DNA from: Clostridiaceae bacterium
Lineage (GTDB): Bacteria; Bacillota; Clostridia; DSM-8532
Assembly: GCA_012727625.1 (NCBI GenBank)
Contig: JAAYGP010000096.1
Coordinates: 1-14,856, forward strand
DNA length: 14,856 bases
Reading direction: 5' to 3'
The notes beneath the pieces are model-generated. The model was not told where the DNA came from, ran no database searches, and saw only the letters and a program-made list of their open reading frames with translations. Below, in pieces: positions 1 through 7,533 of this stretch; position 1 is the stretch's first letter, and each line of letters begins with the position of its first letter. Both the position numbers and the translations under genes were made by a program.

Positions 1-927
1 GGTCCTGAGCAGTTTCTTATTCGGTATTACGAGAAAAAAATCGCGGACATGTTATTGGATAAGGAATCAAGAACCTTTAACTATACTGTTTTAGAGGGAA
101 AACAGTCCATGAATGATTTGTCTGACGCGGCTTCAGTTTTTCCCGTGTTTTCAGACAGACGCATAGTAGTAATAAAGGAAAGCACCTTGTTTAAAGGAGA
201 GGCAAAGGAAAAGGCCTGGAGTTCATTTTTTGAATCATTGCCGGATTATATTTGTTTAATTTTTATTCAGCCTGAGGTTGATAAGAGATCGGCTCTGTAT
301 AAATCTTTAAAAAAGCATGGAATTGTAGTCGAATGTAACCGGCAGCGGGAAGAAGCTCTTGCAAAATGGGTGATAAAGGTTTTTTCGTCTTTTAACAAGA
401 AAATCACCGAATCCGATGCGGGATTTTTTGTTGACCTTGTGGATCCGGATATGACATTTATGCTTCTTGAGATTGAGAAAGTGGTGCAGTATGCCGGTGA
501 AAAAGGGCATATAAGCCGGGATGATATTCTGAAAGTCGTTTCAAAAAGCGTAAAAAGCAGGATTTTTGATTTAACGGATGCGGTTTCACAGAAACAGATG
601 TCAAAGGCCATTCGGATTGTTGATGAACTGCTGCAAATGAAAGAACCAATTCAGTTTATTATGGCAATGGTAAGCAGGCAAATGGGAATCCTGTTAAAGA
701 TGAAGAAACTGGAAGGAAAAAGGTTATCTTCTGCCGAAACAGCAAAGGCAGTTGGTATTCCGCCGTTTTTAGTATCAAAAGTCCAAAGGCAGGCTGCTTC
801 TTTCACCATGGATAAGCTTAAAACTCTTATAAGAAAATGCATGGAGACCGACTTAGCCGTTAAAACAGGCAGGATGGAAGCAAGAACGGCACTTGAGGTA
901 TTTATTTTTGAAATGGGGATAAGTTAA
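1..927 (+). CDS. holA: DNA polymerase III delta subunit (5' end outside window)
   Basis: This is the clamp-loader delta subunit, which opens the beta sliding clamp and helps load it onto primed DNA in the cytoplasm. The reading frame is open from base 1, so the ATG at 49 is internal. The first visible residues, GPEQFLIRYYEKKI, match the region just after the Walker-A-like start of HolA proteins. 308 residues are visible; the family is usually about 330-345, so roughly 20-35 N-terminal residues are missing. The later part carries the typical helical delta segments: FDLTDAVSQKQMSKAI, then the QFIMAMVSRQMGILL helix, and the C-terminal DLAVKTGRMEARTALEVFIF collar helix. The identification rests on overall pattern and is firm. 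It ends at TAA 925-927. No clear terminator follows. Confidence 0.93.
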   Translation, partial: GPEQFLIRYYEKKIADMLLDKESRTFNYTVLEGKQSMNDLSDAASVFPVFSDRRIVVIKESTLFKGEAKEKAWSSFFESLPDYICLIFIQPEVDKRSALYKSLKKHGIVVECNRQREEALAKWVIKVFSSFNKKITESDAGFFVDLVDPDMTFMLLEIEKVVQYAGEKGHISRDDILKVVSKSVKSRIFDLTDAVSQKQMSKAIRIVDELLQMKEPIQFIMAMVSRQMGILLKMKKLEGKRLSSAETAKAVGIPPFLVSKVQRQAASFTMDKLKTLIRKCMETDLAVKTGRMEARTALEVFIFEMGIS

Positions 928-1170
928 ATCAGGAACTCCTTAAGCTTTTTTCATTGTAAAATTTACAAAAACAGAGTGGGTGTACATCTTTAGTATGTGT
1001 CTTAACCCGGGTGTATTATTCCGTGGAATCCATGAGCGGCATCAGTGTATTAAACATTTTAATCCGTAGACTGCTGCAAAGGTATAATTTTTTTATAATT
1101 GCTGCTATAATAGCTTATGACGGAATAATCACTTAAAATACCACATTATAATTTACAAGGAGTGAGGAAA
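928..1170. other. Intergenic region holA-sulfotransferase
   Basis: This is a 243-bp AT-rich gap. It has several TATAAT-like words (for example 1106-1111), but none has an acceptable -35 at 16-18 bp, so I do not call a promoter. No stem followed by a T-run is visible after holA. The stretch 960-1070 is less AT-rich than the rest but contains no readable gene fragment that I recognise. Confidence 0.5.
1157..1162 (+). promoter_or_regulatory. Ribosome binding site deciding the sulfotransferase start
   Basis: AAGGAG lies 8 nt before the ATG at 1171. It overlaps the in-frame GTG at 1162, so that GTG is unlikely to be the start. The ATG at 1171 is preferred. Confidence 0.75.
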
Positions 1171-2289
1171 ATGGCGGGTTATATCAGAGATTTATCCATT
1201 CAATTCTTACTGGGGTGCACTTTACAGAACTGGATAAAGTTGCTGTGGCAAAACAGGGACAAGCCGATTTACTGGAAAAGTCTGCCCAAGTTTATATATA
1301 TAACACTTGTTATTATTTTACTTACACCAATTCGCACAATTGAAAAATTGCTGTTTGATATTAAAATCAAGAATACAAAAATTGAAAAGGAGCCTGTATT
1401 TATACTGGGGCACTGGCGCAGCGGCACAACATATGTTGTCAATATGATGTCCCAGGATGAACAGTTCGCGGTTACAAATGCCAATCACTGTTTTGGACCG
1501 AATATGTTTTTAAGCTGCTATAAAATCCTGGATTGGCTTCTTAAAAGAATACTGCCAAAAAACCGCCATATGGATAAAGTTCCTCTGGATACGGTGTCAT
1601 CCCAGGAAGAGAAGTTTGCCATAGCCAATATGTCCACAATTTCCAATTATCATCTATGTCTTTTCCCAAGAAACCACCATAAATATCAAAAATATGCATA
1701 TTTTAAAAACATGACCGATGCAGAAATTAAAGAATGGAAAGAAAAATATCTTTACATTATAAAAAAAGTAACACTGCAGCAAAAAGGGAAAAGACTTTTA
1801 CTAAAAAGCCCCACCAACACGAGCAGAATAAAGCAGCTTCTTGAGCTGTTTCCTGACGCAAGATTTGTTCATATATGCCGTAACCCATACAAAGTGTATG
1901 TTTCCACAAGGAAGCTTTATAATAACTTTTTCCCTGTTTTTGAACTGCAGGAAAGGATTCCGGAAGAAGAATCCGAAGAAACCCAGTTTGACATTTACGA
2001 AAACATGTACAGGAAATATTTTGAGGAAAGGGAATTGATACCAATAGGGCATCTTGTTGAGGTGCGTTATGAGGATGTGATTAAAAGACCTCTTGAAAAT
2101 ATTGAAAGAATATACAGAGAGCTTGGCCTTGAGGGGTTTGAGAAAGCAAAACCGGCAATAGAAAAATACATTGAGTCACAGAAATCATATAAACCCAATA
2201 AGCATCAAATAGACCCAAGGCTTATGGAGAAAATTGCACAGCGTTGTGATTTTATTTTTAAAAAATGGAATTACCCAAAGACATTGTAG
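1171..2289 (+). CDS. Membrane-anchored sulfotransferase family protein (Sulfotransfer_3 type)
   Basis: This is a predicted PAPS-dependent sulfotransferase of 372 aa, which would move a sulfuryl group from PAPS to a hydroxyl or amine of an unknown acceptor. The 5'-phosphosulfate loop is ILGHWRSGTTYV, about residues 78-89, with the usual R-S-G-T-T core. The 3'-phosphate-binding region is RFVHICRNPYKVYVSTRKL, about 231-249, with the expected Arg and Ser. Between them, LLLKSPTNTSRI (about 209-220) matches the KSP segment of this family. A hydrophobic segment at about 41-56 (FIYITLVIILLTP) lies before the catalytic domain and probably anchors the enzyme with its active site in the cytoplasm, near the PAPS pool. 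No cysD/N, cysC or carrier genes lie nearby, so the substrate cannot be inferred. It may be cotranscribed with the methyltransferase 67 nt downstream. The stop is followed directly by three more in-frame stops (2290-2298). Confidence 0.85.
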   Translation: MAGYIRDLSIQFLLGCTLQNWIKLLWQNRDKPIYWKSLPKFIYITLVIILLTPIRTIEKLLFDIKIKNTKIEKEPVFILGHWRSGTTYVVNMMSQDEQFAVTNANHCFGPNMFLSCYKILDWLLKRILPKNRHMDKVPLDTVSSQEEKFAIANMSTISNYHLCLFPRNHHKYQKYAYFKNMTDAEIKEWKEKYLYIIKKVTLQQKGKRLLLKSPTNTSRIKQLLELFPDARFVHICRNPYKVYVSTRKLYNNFFPVFELQERIPEEESEETQFDIYENMYRKYFEERELIPIGHLVEVRYEDVIKRPLENIERIYRELGLEGFEKAKPAIEKYIESQKSYKPNKHQIDPRLMEKIAQRCDFIFKKWNYPKTL

Positions 2290-2340
2290 TAGTAGTAAAG
2301 TGAAGTAAAACACCGGATGAAGACTATCAATCCGTTGATA

Positions 2341-2347
2341 AAGGTGG
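2341..2347 (+). promoter_or_regulatory. Ribosome binding site for the TTG start of the RNA methyltransferase
   Basis: AAGGTGG lies 9 nt before TTG 2357. An in-frame TAA at 2339-2341 limits the gene on its 5' side, so TTG 2357 is the only early start that keeps the conserved N-terminus KLIKSRQN. Confidence 0.7.
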
Positions 2348-2356
2348 TTTTTAAGG

Positions 2357-3175
2357 TTGAAGCTTATAAAGAGCCGTCAAAACCAAATAATAAAGGACAT
2401 TCTTGCGCTCAGGGACAAGAAAAACCGCAGAAAAGAACGGAGTTTTCTTATCGAGGGCTTCCGGTTTGTTCAGGAAGCCCTTTATTCAAAAGCGGATATA
2501 AAACTGATATGCGTATCTTCCGATTCTGTTGAGAAGTTCAAAAATGAATTTGCCCCAGGCGGTGATATAAATATTATTGAGGTGCCGCCTGAATTATTCC
2601 GGATTATTTCACAGACGGAAACACCCCAGGGCATACTTGCTGTTGTGGGAATTACCGACGGTATGCCGGAGCTCATATATAAAAAAGGTTTCAGAGTCCT
2701 GTTTCTTGATTCAGTTCAGGAACCGGGCAATGCCGGAACAATGATCCGCACTGCCCATGCCCTTGGATTTGACGCAGTATTAACCGGACCGGGAACAGTT
2801 GATGTTTTTAACAGCAAAGCACTTCGGGCAACAATGGGCTCTATTTTCAACATACCTGTTCTTGATAACATACATGGTAATGAGATGCTGGAATTCTGCC
2901 GTAAGAACAGGCTCAGGATTATTGCCTCAAGGCTGGAGGAGGCAAAGCCATGTTATGAAACAAACCTTGAAGGTGATTTTCTTTTGGTAATCGGCAATGA
3001 AGGAAAAGGCGTTTCAGATTTTATACAAAAGCATGCCACAGAATTTGTTTATATTCCGATGCCTGGCGGAGCGGAGTCATATAACGCGGCAGTTGCCGCT
3101 TCCATAATCATGTATGAGAGTTTTCGCCAGCGCGGTAAAGCTAATTATAATCCCGTTGTTCAGCCAGGAGAATAA
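2357..3175 (+). CDS. TrmH/SpoU family RNA 2'-O-methyltransferase
   Basis: This is an SAM-dependent methyltransferase of the SPOUT superfamily, probably acting on 23S rRNA or tRNA ribose 2'-OH. Its 272 aa is the usual length. The N-terminal substrate-binding domain begins KLIKSRQNQIIKDILALRD, the standard opening of the TrmH/RlmB-like proteins of Firmicutes, and includes FLIEGFRFVQEAL at about 30-42. SpoU motif 1 is EPGNAGTMIRTA (122-133), with the catalytic-type Asn and Arg. Motif 2 is LVIGNEGKGVSD (210-221). Motif 3 is IPMPGGAESYNAAVAASI (233-250), which forms the knotted SAM site; the usual SLNVSVA reads SYNAAVA here, a mild variation that keeps the Asn. The start is TTG. A close relative in many Firmicutes sits beside pheST, but that is not the case here. 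The exact RNA target cannot be told from the sequence. Confidence 0.9.
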   Translation: MKLIKSRQNQIIKDILALRDKKNRRKERSFLIEGFRFVQEALYSKADIKLICVSSDSVEKFKNEFAPGGDINIIEVPPELFRIISQTETPQGILAVVGITDGMPELIYKKGFRVLFLDSVQEPGNAGTMIRTAHALGFDAVLTGPGTVDVFNSKALRATMGSIFNIPVLDNIHGNEMLEFCRKNRLRIIASRLEEAKPCYETNLEGDFLLVIGNEGKGVSDFIQKHATEFVYIPMPGGAESYNAAVAASIIMYESFRQRGKANYNPVVQPGE

Positions 3176-3183
3176 AAAGTTAA

Positions 3184-3345
3184 ATGAATTTTCGAGCTGT
3201 ATTTCAGTTCTTCTGTTGTTACGAAAGCTATTCCACTGTGGAAATAGCTGAAATATTGAAAAAGGATCCATCCACAGTCAGGGGATATCTCCATAACGGT
3301 AGAAAACTTTTAAGAATGGAAATGGAGGAGAGTGATTTTAAATGA
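3184..3345 (+). pseudogene. Truncated ECF-type RNA polymerase sigma factor (region 4 only)
   Basis: The 53 codons read as the C-terminal end of an ECF sigma factor. FRAVFQFFCCYESYS matches the usual [K/Y]R.V..L.YYEGYS entry to region 4.1. TVEIAEILKKDPSTVRGYL is the helix-turn-helix of region 4.2, and HNGRKLLRMEMEES is the typical end. Region 2, which binds core polymerase and the -10 element, is absent, and the frame is closed at 3181. The fragment starts only 8 nt after the methyltransferase stop, so the 5' two thirds were probably lost in a deletion. The nearest GGAG (3167-3170) is 13 nt away, a poor RBS. Its TGA overlaps the next ATG (ATGA), typical of sigma/anti-sigma coupling. Confidence 0.8.
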
Positions 3346-4097
3346 GAAGGGAAGAACTGAAATTTTCCTTTGATCAAATAATGACTGATGAAAACGATAA
3401 AAACAGGATGTTGAACAATATTTTAAAGCAAACAGAAAAGAGAAGTGCCTATGCATTTTATTATTTTAAGAAAGCAATTCCCGCGCTGGTTTTGGAATTG
3501 CTATGGCAGGAGGCTTATTAACCTATAATTTCCTTACAGCAAAAAATAAAAATGGTTTTCTGCGGGGGAACAATGCCTTTGAAGATGCACGAACAGGCAG
3601 GGAAGACCAGGTTGCCCCACTATTATGGCTCCAATTCAGGAAAAACAGATGTGAAAACTGATCCTGCAGCACCGGATATGAACCCGCCGGATGCCATTGA
3701 ACCGGATATGTCAGCTCCTGACTATATGAAATCAGGGCAACGTCTCCCAATGGGCGAGACAAAAGCCCGGTTTGATATTGCAGAAGACATGCCATTGATC
3801 ATACAGGACGAAAGTGACACAATCTTTTCATCCGGCAGCGCTCATAACGCGACAGCAGGCGATACTCCGGTAAGTTCAGGCACTTCCAGCGTTATAATGG
3901 ATATGGGCGATGAGGGGCAGATATCCGGTTCAAGCAGCGGAACTGCTGCCGATGCACTGGCAAACCCTATTACAGTAAGGATTTATAATCAAAAAGGCTT
4001 ATATTTCGATTCCATGTATTACATGAATATAGGCTTTATAAACAGGTATGAAATAAGCGAGGACTTTGCGGACTTTATTAATAGTTATATAAATTAA
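3342..4097 (+). pseudogene. Anti-sigma-like membrane protein gene with two compensating frameshifts
   Basis: The start is ATG 3342, overlapping the sigma fragment by ATGA. As written, translation gives 59 residues and stops at TAA 3519-3521. However, the reading frame moves at a T-run (3490-3493) and returns at a C-run (3615-3618). Adding one T and removing one C restores a continuous protein of 251 residues. That protein would have a cytoplasmic N-terminus (RREELKFSFDQIMTDENDK, residues 2-20), one membrane segment (about 46-62, ending GIAMAGGLLTYNFL), and a long external part rich in Asp, Pro, Ser and Gly with repeated PDM words. It ends in a folded-looking segment, RIYNQKGLYFDSMYYMNIGF. This matches the one-TM anti-sigma proteins that Clostridia encode behind ECF sigma factors, though I do not recognise the external domain. 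It could be decay or two homopolymer sequencing errors. The loss of its sigma partner favours decay. Confidence 0.65.
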
Positions 4098-4098
4098 A

Positions 4099-4124
4099 TC
4101 AGGCTCAATTTCTGCCATGCCTGA
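4099..4124 (+). terminator. Weak hairpin after the anti-sigma-like gene
   Basis: TCAGGC (4099-4104) pairs with GCCTGA (4119-4124), and partial AT pairing extends it. The hairpin begins just after the stop codon but has only a short T-run, so it is at best a weak terminator. The bases from there to 4260 contain no recognisable gene. Confidence 0.3.
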
Positions 4125-4240
4125 ATTTCAAAGAGGGTCGAAGTGCAGGCAGATGATTTTGTTGAACCGATTATGATCCAATGGAAGCTCAGGGAATTTT
4201 GTTGTCTAAGCCTGTAAATAACTCCAATCACTCTGAAGTG

Positions 4241-4289
4241 TAAAAAAAATGCTATTTAAACGCCCGCCGTATGTTAAAACCGGCGGGCG
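4241..4289 (-). terminator. Rho-independent terminator of the glycosyltransferase gene
   Basis: CGCCCGCCG (4261-4269) and CGGCGGGCG (4281-4289) form a perfect 9-bp GC-rich stem with an 11-nt loop. Read on the minus strand, the stem lies 7 nt past the glycosyltransferase stop and is followed by TTTAAATAGC and then a run of T (plus-strand A-run near 4243-4250). Confidence 0.8.
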
Positions 4290-4296
4290 CATATGT

Positions 4297-5571
4297 TTAC
4301 AGGCTAAACTGATTCTGCGCCTTGCGTATTTCCTGCAAAGTTTTGGATTCCATATGATATATCTGTTTCCACTCAACTTTTACAAATAACGCAATAATTG
4401 ATATCGGAATGGATGTAAAGCAAAACAGGGGAAACGTAAAAATATAGATTATTTTCTTTATTGCCAGGCTGTATATTCTCTTCCATTCTGTAATTGTTGT
4501 AATGAGACCAACAATGAGAAACGTTACATATGCGCCGATTATCGATTCAAACAAAGGCTTAAGCAGCATTAACAGTTCTTTTCCCATTATCAACCCGGAA
4601 ATTATACCGCATAAATTTACAATACCGCCTATAACTGAAAGAATTATCGCAGGCATTGTGGTCATAACCATGTCAAAGCATGAGAAGCTTCCTTTGCGGA
4701 ATATTAAATGAAGCAGCTTCGCGCTGTATTTTACAAACACCTGGAGATAGCCCTTTGCCCACCTCATCCGCTGAGTCCAGGACTGGCTGAACTTAACAGG
4801 CTGTTCGTCATACAATATTGCTGATTCGCAATAGGCAATCTTTTCGCCGTCTATTATATTGTGAATAGTAAATTCAATATCTTCTGTAAGCAGGAAAAAT
4901 TTCCATCCTCCCGTTTTTTCGATAATATCCCGGTGAAATAAAAAGCCTGTCCCGGAAACTGCACAGTTTGTCCCCAGCAGCATTCTTGACCTGTTCAGGT
5001 ATTGGGATTCGCGCAGAAACCATAATGAAGTGCCCGCAGAAACCCAATTGCTGCTAAAATTCTTTGAATTGCGATAGCTTGTGATGATTCGGTTACCGTC
5101 AGAGAAAGACTTGTTCATTTCTGATATAAAATTTTCATCAAGCAGGTTATCGGCATCAAATATAAAATATCCGTCAAATTTGCTGTCAGGGTAGGATTCA
5201 TCAATTTTCTCCACAAGAAAATTGATTGCATATCCTTTACCAATATGCTTATTGTCAAAGCGTTCCCAAACGATGGCTCCTGCTTTTCTTGCCTTAATTG
5301 CAGTGCTGTCGGTACAGTTGTCTGCCACAACAAATATGTCAATAAGCTCTGACGGATATGTCTGATTCCTGATACTTTCTATCAGGTGGGAAATAACTTT
5401 TTCCTCATTACGGGCAGCAATGAGGACAGCATACCTGTGGAGATTTATTCTTCCGTGTTTCTTTTTCTTTTTAAAAAGCGGAACCAGAATATAAAATAAC
5501 TGGTACGAATAGCAAATAAAAAATAACGCGGCTATGGTATAATTAAATAAATTTATAGTTCTCAAACGCAT
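4297..5571 (-). CDS. Membrane glycosyltransferase, GT2 family (cellulose/PNAG synthase-like)
   Basis: This is a predicted inverting, probably processive glycosyltransferase of 424 aa that uses a nucleotide sugar on the cytoplasmic face of the membrane. There is one N-terminal membrane segment (about 8-31) and then the GT-A domain: AVLIAARNEEKVISHLIESI at 48-67, the VVADNCTDST loop at 81-90, the metal-binding FIFDADNLLDENF (Asp139 and Asp141), the acceptor-side GTGFLFHRD at 207-215, the catalytic-base motif LTEDIEF at 228-234, and the QRMRW motif at 267-271 characteristic of cellulose, chitin and hyaluronan synthases. At least three membrane segments follow (about 303-328, 343-360, 373-398), as expected for a synthase that exports its chain. 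It stands alone, with no polysaccharide partners nearby. The first ATG (5571) is only 1 nt from its AAGGGG; the TTG two codons in (5565) has 7-nt spacing and may be the real start. Confidence 0.87.
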   Translation of the reverse strand: MRLRTINLFNYTIAALFFICYSYQLFYILVPLFKKKKKHGRINLHRYAVLIAARNEEKVISHLIESIRNQTYPSELIDIFVVADNCTDSTAIKARKAGAIVWERFDNKHIGKGYAINFLVEKIDESYPDSKFDGYFIFDADNLLDENFISEMNKSFSDGNRIITSYRNSKNFSSNWVSAGTSLWFLRESQYLNRSRMLLGTNCAVSGTGFLFHRDIIEKTGGWKFFLLTEDIEFTIHNIIDGEKIAYCESAILYDEQPVKFSQSWTQRMRWAKGYLQVFVKYSAKLLHLIFRKGSFSCFDMVMTTMPAIILSVIGGIVNLCGIISGLIMGKELLMLLKPLFESIIGAYVTFLIVGLITTITEWKRIYSLAIKKIIYIFTFPLFCFTSIPISIIALFVKVEWKQIYHMESKTLQEIRKAQNQFSL

Positions 5572-5885
5572 ACCCCTTTTTATATAAATCTGTATGGTTT
5601 TATCCTGCGCCCGAAACTGTTGCTGAAAAAACCCGTGTTTATTCTCAGATAAATAACAGGATTTTTATTTTCAGGAAGTTTCAGTATGATACAATTTAAA
5701 TAAGGCAGCAAAACTCAGTGAATATATTTTATCACTGATTGGGAATTCTTCAAGTGTAAAATTAGACAATAGTTGTATAAACAGATAATTATGCTTCTAT
5801 TTATGAAAACAATATTAAATTTACAAATGTTATAAACCCACTATTAAGGATTCATTCCCGGTGGCAATGTGTATCGCGAAGGACT
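5572..5885. other. Intergenic region glycosyltransferase-MATE
   Basis: This is a 314-bp AT-rich gap between two minus-strand genes. I see no gene fragment and no riboswitch-like fold. One inverted repeat, TCAGTGA (5715-5721) / TCACTGA (5732-5738), has a 10-nt loop and is followed on the minus strand by GTTTTGC. It could be a weak terminator for the MATE gene, but it lies about 150 nt after that stop. No clear promoter for the glycosyltransferase could be chosen. Confidence 0.4.
5573..5578 (-). promoter_or_regulatory. Ribosome binding site that casts doubt on the glycosyltransferase ATG
   Basis: AAGGGG on the minus strand is 1 nt from ATG 5571 but 7 nt from the in-frame TTG at 5565. Normal spacing favours the TTG, which would remove two residues. 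Confidence 0.5.
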
Positions 5886-7229
5886 CTATATCCTTTCCCA
5901 ATGGGTTTTGCGGTAATACAGATAAATTGCGATACTGCACAAAAGCCATCCAAAGGGATAACCAAGCGCTACCATTATGATGGTTCCTATGGTTCTTGAG
6001 ACAATGAACAGGTAAATCTGACGGAACAAAACAAAGGATGACAGCATTATGACCATTGGCGCTTTCGTGTCCCCGGCTCCGCGGAGTGAGCCTATGTATA
6101 TCTGATTGACACAGACAAGCAGATAAAAAGGTGATATCAATCTCAGGAAAAGGCTTCCATATTGAATTACACTTTCTTCCCTGTTGAAAAGCCATACAAG
6201 TTCCCTGGAGAATATCATTATGGGAGTAAGCAGGAATATGGTTGATATAATGGAAATTAACAGGGCTATGTTAATGCCCTTTTTAGCTCTTTTTACATTG
6301 CCTGCGCCAAGATTCTGCCCAACAAAAGTTGTTATGGAAAGGGAAATACTTTGCATGGGCAATAACCCAAACTGGTCAATTTTTCCGTATACTGACCATC
6401 CTGCCATACAGGAAGAGCCAAAGGAGTTAATATAGGATTGAACGAAGACATTTGAAAACGAAGTAAGAGATAATTGCAATGCTGAGGGGAATCCAACCCT
6501 TACAATTTTTTTCAGCATTTCCCGGTCAAGCCGTATATCACGGAAAATTATCCGGTATGGCCCGTCAACCCGGCTGAGCACATATATTACCAGTGTCGCT
6601 GAAATAAACTGGGATATAATCGTTGCGTAAGCAACACCGGCAACTCCCAATTTAAATAAAAGCACAAAAACAAAATCCAGAATAATATTCAAGGCAGCCG
6701 AGAGAATCAGGAAGTACAGGGGATAGCGTGAATTTCCGACCGCGCGGAGAATGCCTGAACCCATATTGTATACCATAAGGCCTAGAATTCCGATAAAATA
6801 TATTTGCAGATAAACCTTTGCCTCTTCAAAAACATCATTTGGGGTTGACATAAGACGCAGCATATTGGGAACCATAAAGTAACCCACTATAGTGAAAAAC
6901 ACACTTAAAGACAAGGTAATAAACAGAGTGGTATGTACGGCGTCATGTACTCCACGATCATCTTTAGCCCCGAAATACTGTGAAATAACAACGTTACCAC
7001 CCATGGAAAGACCAAGAAAAAATCCAATCAGCGTATTAATTATTGTTCCGGTGGATCCCACAGCCGCAAGAGCTTCCTTTCCAACAAAATTTCCGACTAC
7101 AACAGAATCAGCAAGATTGTAGAATTGCTGAAACAGGTTTCCTATGAGGAGAGGGACAGCGAATAATGTAAGCTGTTTCCATATAACCCCTTCGGTCATC
7201 AATGTGTCCTTTCTCTTTAGTGTATTCAT
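5886..7229 (-). CDS. MATE family efflux transporter
   Basis: This is a multidrug and toxic-compound extrusion antiporter, which exports drugs or metabolites across the cytoplasmic membrane using a Na+ or H+ gradient. Its 447 aa is the family norm. Two repeated six-helix bundles are visible: the first half starts LFAVPLLIGNLFQQFYNLAD (about 23-42) and continues VVVGNFVGKEALAAVGSTGT, the classic MATE opening. The second half restarts near RVGFPSALQLSLTSFSNVFVQS (about 243-264) and includes FVGQNLGAGN, the matching MATE signature. The start is ATG 7229, with AAGGAG 9 nt upstream. A promoter with a perfect TATAAT lies about 55 nt further up. It appears to be a single-gene unit. The substrate is unknown. 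Confidence 0.93.
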   Translation of the reverse strand: MNTLKRKDTLMTEGVIWKQLTLFAVPLLIGNLFQQFYNLADSVVVGNFVGKEALAAVGSTGTIINTLIGFFLGLSMGGNVVISQYFGAKDDRGVHDAVHTTLFITLSLSVFFTIVGYFMVPNMLRLMSTPNDVFEEAKVYLQIYFIGILGLMVYNMGSGILRAVGNSRYPLYFLILSAALNIILDFVFVLLFKLGVAGVAYATIISQFISATLVIYVLSRVDGPYRIIFRDIRLDREMLKKIVRVGFPSALQLSLTSFSNVFVQSYINSFGSSCMAGWSVYGKIDQFGLLPMQSISLSITTFVGQNLGAGNVKRAKKGINIALLISIISTIFLLTPIMIFSRELVWLFNREESVIQYGSLFLRLISPFYLLVCVNQIYIGSLRGAGDTKAPMVIMLSSFVLFRQIYLFIVSRTIGTIIMVALGYPFGWLLCSIAIYLYYRKTHWERI

Positions 7230-7533
7230 TATACGATTCTCCTTAAGTAAATACTATGAAATTTAAATATGCACCGAAGAATAATTATACAATTTAATTC
7301 GGTTTAAAGCAAATAAATATCCTTTGGCAATTTCCGCATATTTGAGTTTTATTTCAATATATAACCGTTGCTATGGATACCGAATTTTAATTTACATTGT
7401 AATATAATAAGCCTGCAAACAATAAGAAAATACAGACCATAAATGGACATGCGTAACAGATACAGATAATGAATAGTTTTCGGTTGTCTAAAATTTTACG
7501 ATGGGAGAGTGTTAAATATGATAGGGAGGAAAT
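7230..7533. other. Divergent intergenic region MATE-hcp remnant
   Basis: These 304 bp are AT-rich. Apart from the MATE promoter and the AGGGAGGA (7523-7530) RBS before the hcp remnant start, I see nothing assignable. An open frame continues upstream from the hcp remnant to 7469, but that part does not look like protein. Confidence 0.4.
7284..7312 (-). promoter_or_regulatory. Probable sigma-A promoter of the MATE gene
   Basis: On the minus strand TATAAT (7284-7289) is a perfect -10 box, and TTGCTT (7307-7312) lies 17 bp upstream as a weak -35. It sits about 55 nt before the ATG at 7229. Confidence 0.5.

Noticed and set aside
1083..1111. TATAAT words upstream of the sulfotransferase as a promoter
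   Set aside because: No acceptable -35 at 16-18 bp, and AT-rich DNA gives such words by chance.
1757..2052. Overlapping minus-strand frames inside the sulfotransferase gene
   Set aside because: They lie antisense to a gene with clear motifs and show no family resemblance.
4126..4220. Possible protein remnant (KRVEVQADDFVEPIMIQWKL) after the anti-sigma-like gene
   Set aside because: A short open stretch with no start or RBS and no family I can recognise; too weak to list as a gene.
5715..5738. Riboswitch or c-di-GMP aptamer in the gap before the glycosyltransferase
   Set aside because: Only a simple 7-bp stem is present; none of the conserved aptamer words are visible.
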